From Actinomycetes bacterium (GTDB lineage Bacteria > Actinomycetota > Acidimicrobiia > Acidimicrobiales > RAAP-2): a stretch of DNA of 7,902 nt. Numbering within the stretch: position 1 is the first letter of the stretch; the number at the start of each line of letters is the position of its first letter. The DNA is taken from NCBI GenBank assembly GCA_021781315.1, contig JAJXXB010000030.1, positions 1 to 7,902 of the forward strand, given 5' to 3'. The notes under the pieces are model-generated. The model did no database searches, was not told the origin of the DNA, and was given only the letters and a program-made list of their open reading frames with translations. Both the position numbers and the translations under genes were made by a program. This document shows, piece after piece, positions 5,550 through 7,902 of this stretch.

Positions 5550-7902
5550 CGCGACTCCAGTCGCACGAGGGTGAGCGTGTCGCCGCCCGCCAGGCGACTC
5601 AACAGGTTCTCGCCGTCACGGCGCGTGCCCACCGCGATCTCGGCGACACCGCGCGGCACCGCGTCGTCACTGGCGACGGGCAGCGCGACGCTCGCGTTCG
5701 CGCCCACCACGTTCACCACGTCGCCGGTCGCCACGCCGAGGCGGTCCAGATCCGCGTGGTGCGCGTAGAGGGTCGTCTCCTCGACGAGGCCGGCCAGCGC
5801 CGGCGAGCCCTGCATCGCGATGCCGTGGTCGTAGAGGCGACGGCTCGCGTAGAGACGCAGCGAGTAGGCGTCCACGTGGGGCAGCCGCGCGCCTCGCCCG
5901 GCCGACACCTGGTCCCAGGTGGTCGGCGAGGGCGGCGTCGCGCCGGGCGCGTCGAGGTTGAGCGTGTCACCGGCGTAGCTGCCCTGACCGACGGCGTCGG
6001 TCGAGCGCACGCCGGGGAAGGCCATGGGATCGAGCGCGCGACGCACGCTGCGCTCGCCCGAGAGGCTCCAGACGCCGTCGGAGAGATCGTCGTTGAGGAC
6101 CGACAGCGCCGGGTAGCCCGTGGTCTCTTCGATCAGCTTCGCCGCGACCTCCACCGAGGTGACGTCGAGCGATGCGCCCAGCGCAACGGCCAGCTCGGCG
6201 GCGATGGCCACGTCATCCCAGGCCGAACCGGGCGCGGCGAGCTTGGGGGCGACCGCGCTGACACGGCCCTCGAGGTTGGTCACGGTGCCGCGGCGTTCGT
6301 GGTTGATCGCCGCGGGCAACACCACGTCGGCGTGCGCGAGCGTCGCGCCGCCGTGGCCGGTGACGACCACCACGTCGGCCTTGGCCAGGCCCGCGCTCGC
6401 GCGCTCGAGGTCGAACACGTTGCCCAACACGCAGCCCCCGAGGAGCAGGACCGCGTCCTGCTCACCGGCGGCCATCGCGTCGAGCTGGGAAAGGGTGTCA
6501 CGCCCACTCGCGCCGACCGCGCGCCGCCCGGGGCGCAACCCGGGCGCGAGGCCCATGTCGAGTGCGCCGCGCACGTTGGCGCGCCGCAGCGCGGGCAGGA
6601 ACTTGGCCTTGGGGAAGCGCTCGGCGAAGGTGCGCAGCGCGGTCTCGATGACCGTGGCGTCCTCGGCCAGGTTGGGTCGACCGGCCACGATGACGACGCC
6701 CTCGCCGTCGCCGAGCAGTGCGCGGGCGCTGGCGATCGCCTCCGCGCTCGCCGCGAGCTCGCCCGAGGGCGCGTCACCGGCGAGGGCGCTCGCGACCAGG
6801 TGGGCCTCACCGGGGCGAACCGGCAGGGCCACGCGCGCGACGCGGCGCAGCGCGCTGGTGCCGAAGGCGAACTCGATCAGCGCGCTGGATCGAAGAGCGG
6901 CCGCGCGCAGACGCAAGAACAAGACGGGCAATTCCTGGCGCAGGTCGCCGGTCATCGTGAGGATGACGCGCGCCGACGCCGCCTCGTCGATCGTCGCGCC
7001 GGGCAGGGCCTGGAGGAGCGCGGGGTCAAGGCCGTCGCCGTAGTTCGCGTCCACGTTCTCCGTGCCGAGGACCTCGCGCGCGAAGCGGCTCCAGGCGAAG
7101 GCGGACTCATTGGTGAGGGCGGCCCCGCCGATCACGCCCACGCGATCTCCGCGGGCCCCGCCGAGCAGGCCCGCGGCCGCGGCGAGGGCCTCGGACCAGC
7201 TGGTCGCCACGAGCTGGCCGTCCTTGCGCACGAGCGGGCTCGTGATGCGCGTCGCGGCCGAGAGCACGTCGGTCGACTCCTCGTTGCCGTCGACGCTGTC
7301 GAGGCTGAAGCGGCCCTTGTCGCAGAGCCAGCCGTGGTTGACCGGCTCGCTGTCGAGACCCAGGACGCGGGTCAGACGGTTGCCCGAGGACTGGACCGCG
7401 ACGCGACACCCCACCGCGCACGTGGTGCACGTGCTCTCGACCTGCTCGAGATCCCAGGGGCGCGCGGTGAAGCGGTAGGGCTTGGCGGTCAGGGCCCCCA
7501 CGGGGCAGATCTGGACCGTGTTGCCCGAGAAGACCGAGTCGAAGGGCTGGGTCGGTGACGCCGCGACCTCGATCAGGTCGCCGCGGCCGGCGAAGTCGAT
7601 CTGGGCCTCGCCGGCGACCTCGGCGGCGAATCGCGTGCAGCGCGAGCACTGGATGCAGCGCTCGCGATCCAGCAGCACCAGCTCGCCGATGGCGATCGGC
7701 TTCTCGAAGTGGCGCTTCTCCTCGATGAAACGGGTCTCGCCCGAGCCGTGCGCCAGGGTCTGGTCCTGAAGGGGGCACTCGCCCCCCTTGTCGCAGACCG
7801 GGCAGTCGAGGGGGTGGTTGGCGAGCAGGAACTCGAGGACACCGTCTTGGGCCTTCTTCACCTTCTCGGAGTCGGTGACGACGGCCATGCCGTCGTTGAC
7901 GC
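5546..7902 (-). CDS. nuoG: NADH-quinone oxidoreductase subunit G, 5'-partial
   Basis: This is the large iron-sulfur subunit of the peripheral arm of complex I, which carries electrons from the NADH site toward NuoI. The frame is open to the window edge: codons before the Met at 7888 read V-N-D-G, which matches the V-x-DG-M of family members, so the true start and the [2Fe-2S] N1b domain lie outside. Numbering from that Met, 780 residues are visible. His25, Cys29, Cys32 and Cys38 (HPLDCPVCDKGGEC) form the His/Cys N5 site. Cys78, 81, 84 and 128 form N6b. Cys154, 157, 161 and 189 match the ligands of the extra N7 cluster found only in some bacteria. Residues from about 215 are the molybdopterin-oxidoreductase-like domain, which is Ala-rich and weakly conserved in its middle; a MopB C-terminal domain covers about 670-780. 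The TGA stop overlaps the nuoH start (ATGA). The identification is secure. Confidence 0.96.
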   Translation of the reverse strand, partial: VNDGMAVVTDSEKVKKAQDGVLEFLLANHPLDCPVCDKGGECPLQDQTLAHGSGETRFIEEKRHFEKPIAIGELVLLDRERCIQCSRCTRFAAEVAGEAQIDFAGRGDLIEVAASPTQPFDSVFSGNTVQICPVGALTAKPYRFTARPWDLEQVESTCTTCAVGCRVAVQSSGNRLTRVLGLDSEPVNHGWLCDKGRFSLDSVDGNEESTDVLSAATRITSPLVRKDGQLVATSWSEALAAAAGLLGGARGDRVGVIGGAALTNESAFAWSRFAREVLGTENVDANYGDGLDPALLQALPGATIDEAASARVILTMTGDLRQELPVLFLRLRAAALRSSALIEFAFGTSALRRVARVALPVRPGEAHLVASALAGDAPSGELAASAEAIASARALLGDGEGVVIVAGRPNLAEDATVIETALRTFAERFPKAKFLPALRRANVRGALDMGLAPGLRPGRRAVGASGRDTLSQLDAMAAGEQDAVLLLGGCVLGNVFDLERASAGLAKADVVVVTGHGGATLAHADVVLPAAINHERRGTVTNLEGRVSAVAPKLAAPGSAWDDVAIAAELAVALGASLDVTSVEVAAKLIEETTGYPALSVLNDDLSDGVWSLSGERSVRRALDPMAFPGVRSTDAVGQGSYAGDTLNLDAPGATPPSPTTWDQVSAGRGARLPHVDAYSLRLYASRRLYDHGIAMQGSPALAGLVEETTLYAHHADLDRLGVATGDVVNVVGANASVALPVASDDAVPRGVAEIAVGTRRDGENLLSRLAGGDTLTLVRLESR

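Noticed and set aside
6525..6546. 8-bp inverted repeat with a 6-base loop (CGCCCGGG / CCCGGGCG) in nuoG
   Set aside because: A short GC-only stem within a variable, Gly/Arg-rich coding stretch is expected by chance in this composition, and nothing around it suggests regulation.
5756..7558. 600-codon open frame on the plus strand opposite nuoG
   Set aside because: Its product is a low-complexity Arg/Gly/Ala/Glu/His-rich string with no domain. High third-position GC in nuoG clears stops from the opposite strand, and the nuoG frame shows clear conserved motifs.
7769..7789. Strong GC hairpin (GGGGGC, 4-base loop, GCCCCC) in nuoG
   Set aside because: It lies in the codons for the conserved N5 motif DKGGECPL, which explains the sequence. 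No T-tract follows, so it is not a terminator.
1..7902. Possible novel accessory system or mobile element
   Set aside because: Every part of the window is accounted for by nuo genes in their standard order. No integrase, transposase, repeat array, tRNA or compositional break is visible.

Overview
The window is a continuous stretch of a respiratory complex I (NADH:quinone oxidoreductase, NDH-1) operon. All genes lie on the minus strand, so transcription runs from high to low coordinates in the order nuoG (5' end beyond the window) - nuoH - nuoI - nuoJ - nuoK - nuoL - nuoM (3' end beyond the window). This is the usual bacterial nuo order. nuoA-F should lie beyond position 7902 and nuoN below position 1, but neither can be seen here.

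The DNA is strongly GC-rich with high GC at third codon positions. The NuoI core ([22 protein letters not shown]) and the presence of the extra N7 cluster in NuoG resemble actinobacterial complex I as I remember it. I therefore infer a high-GC Actinomycetota member, perhaps Acidimicrobiia or a relative. The lineage is an inference without a database search.

Layout: 7902-5546 holds the iron-sulfur subunit NuoG, 5549-4323 the quinone-site membrane subunit NuoH, 4323-3577 the two-cluster ferredoxin NuoI, 3580-3014 NuoJ, 3017-2712 NuoK, 2710-839 the antiporter-like subunit NuoL with its long C-terminal arm, and 836-1 the first 278 codons of the antiporter-like subunit NuoM. Neighbouring genes overlap by 1-4 bases or are separated by 1-2 bases, which fits one polycistronic, translationally coupled message. 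There is no intergenic stretch long enough for a promoter or terminator, and I see no RNA gene, mobile element, CRISPR array or other accessory feature.

The proteins act together. Electrons from NADH pass along NuoG clusters and through the two NuoI clusters to quinone bound at the NuoH/NuoI side. The energy is passed through NuoH, J and K to the proton channels of NuoL and NuoM. Key cluster ligands and channel residues are intact in every subunit, so the complex looks functional. I find no undescribed system. The points worth a second look are small: a perfect 20-bp palindrome inside nuoH, a long C-terminal tail and an extra cysteine in NuoI, and an altered signature motif in NuoM.
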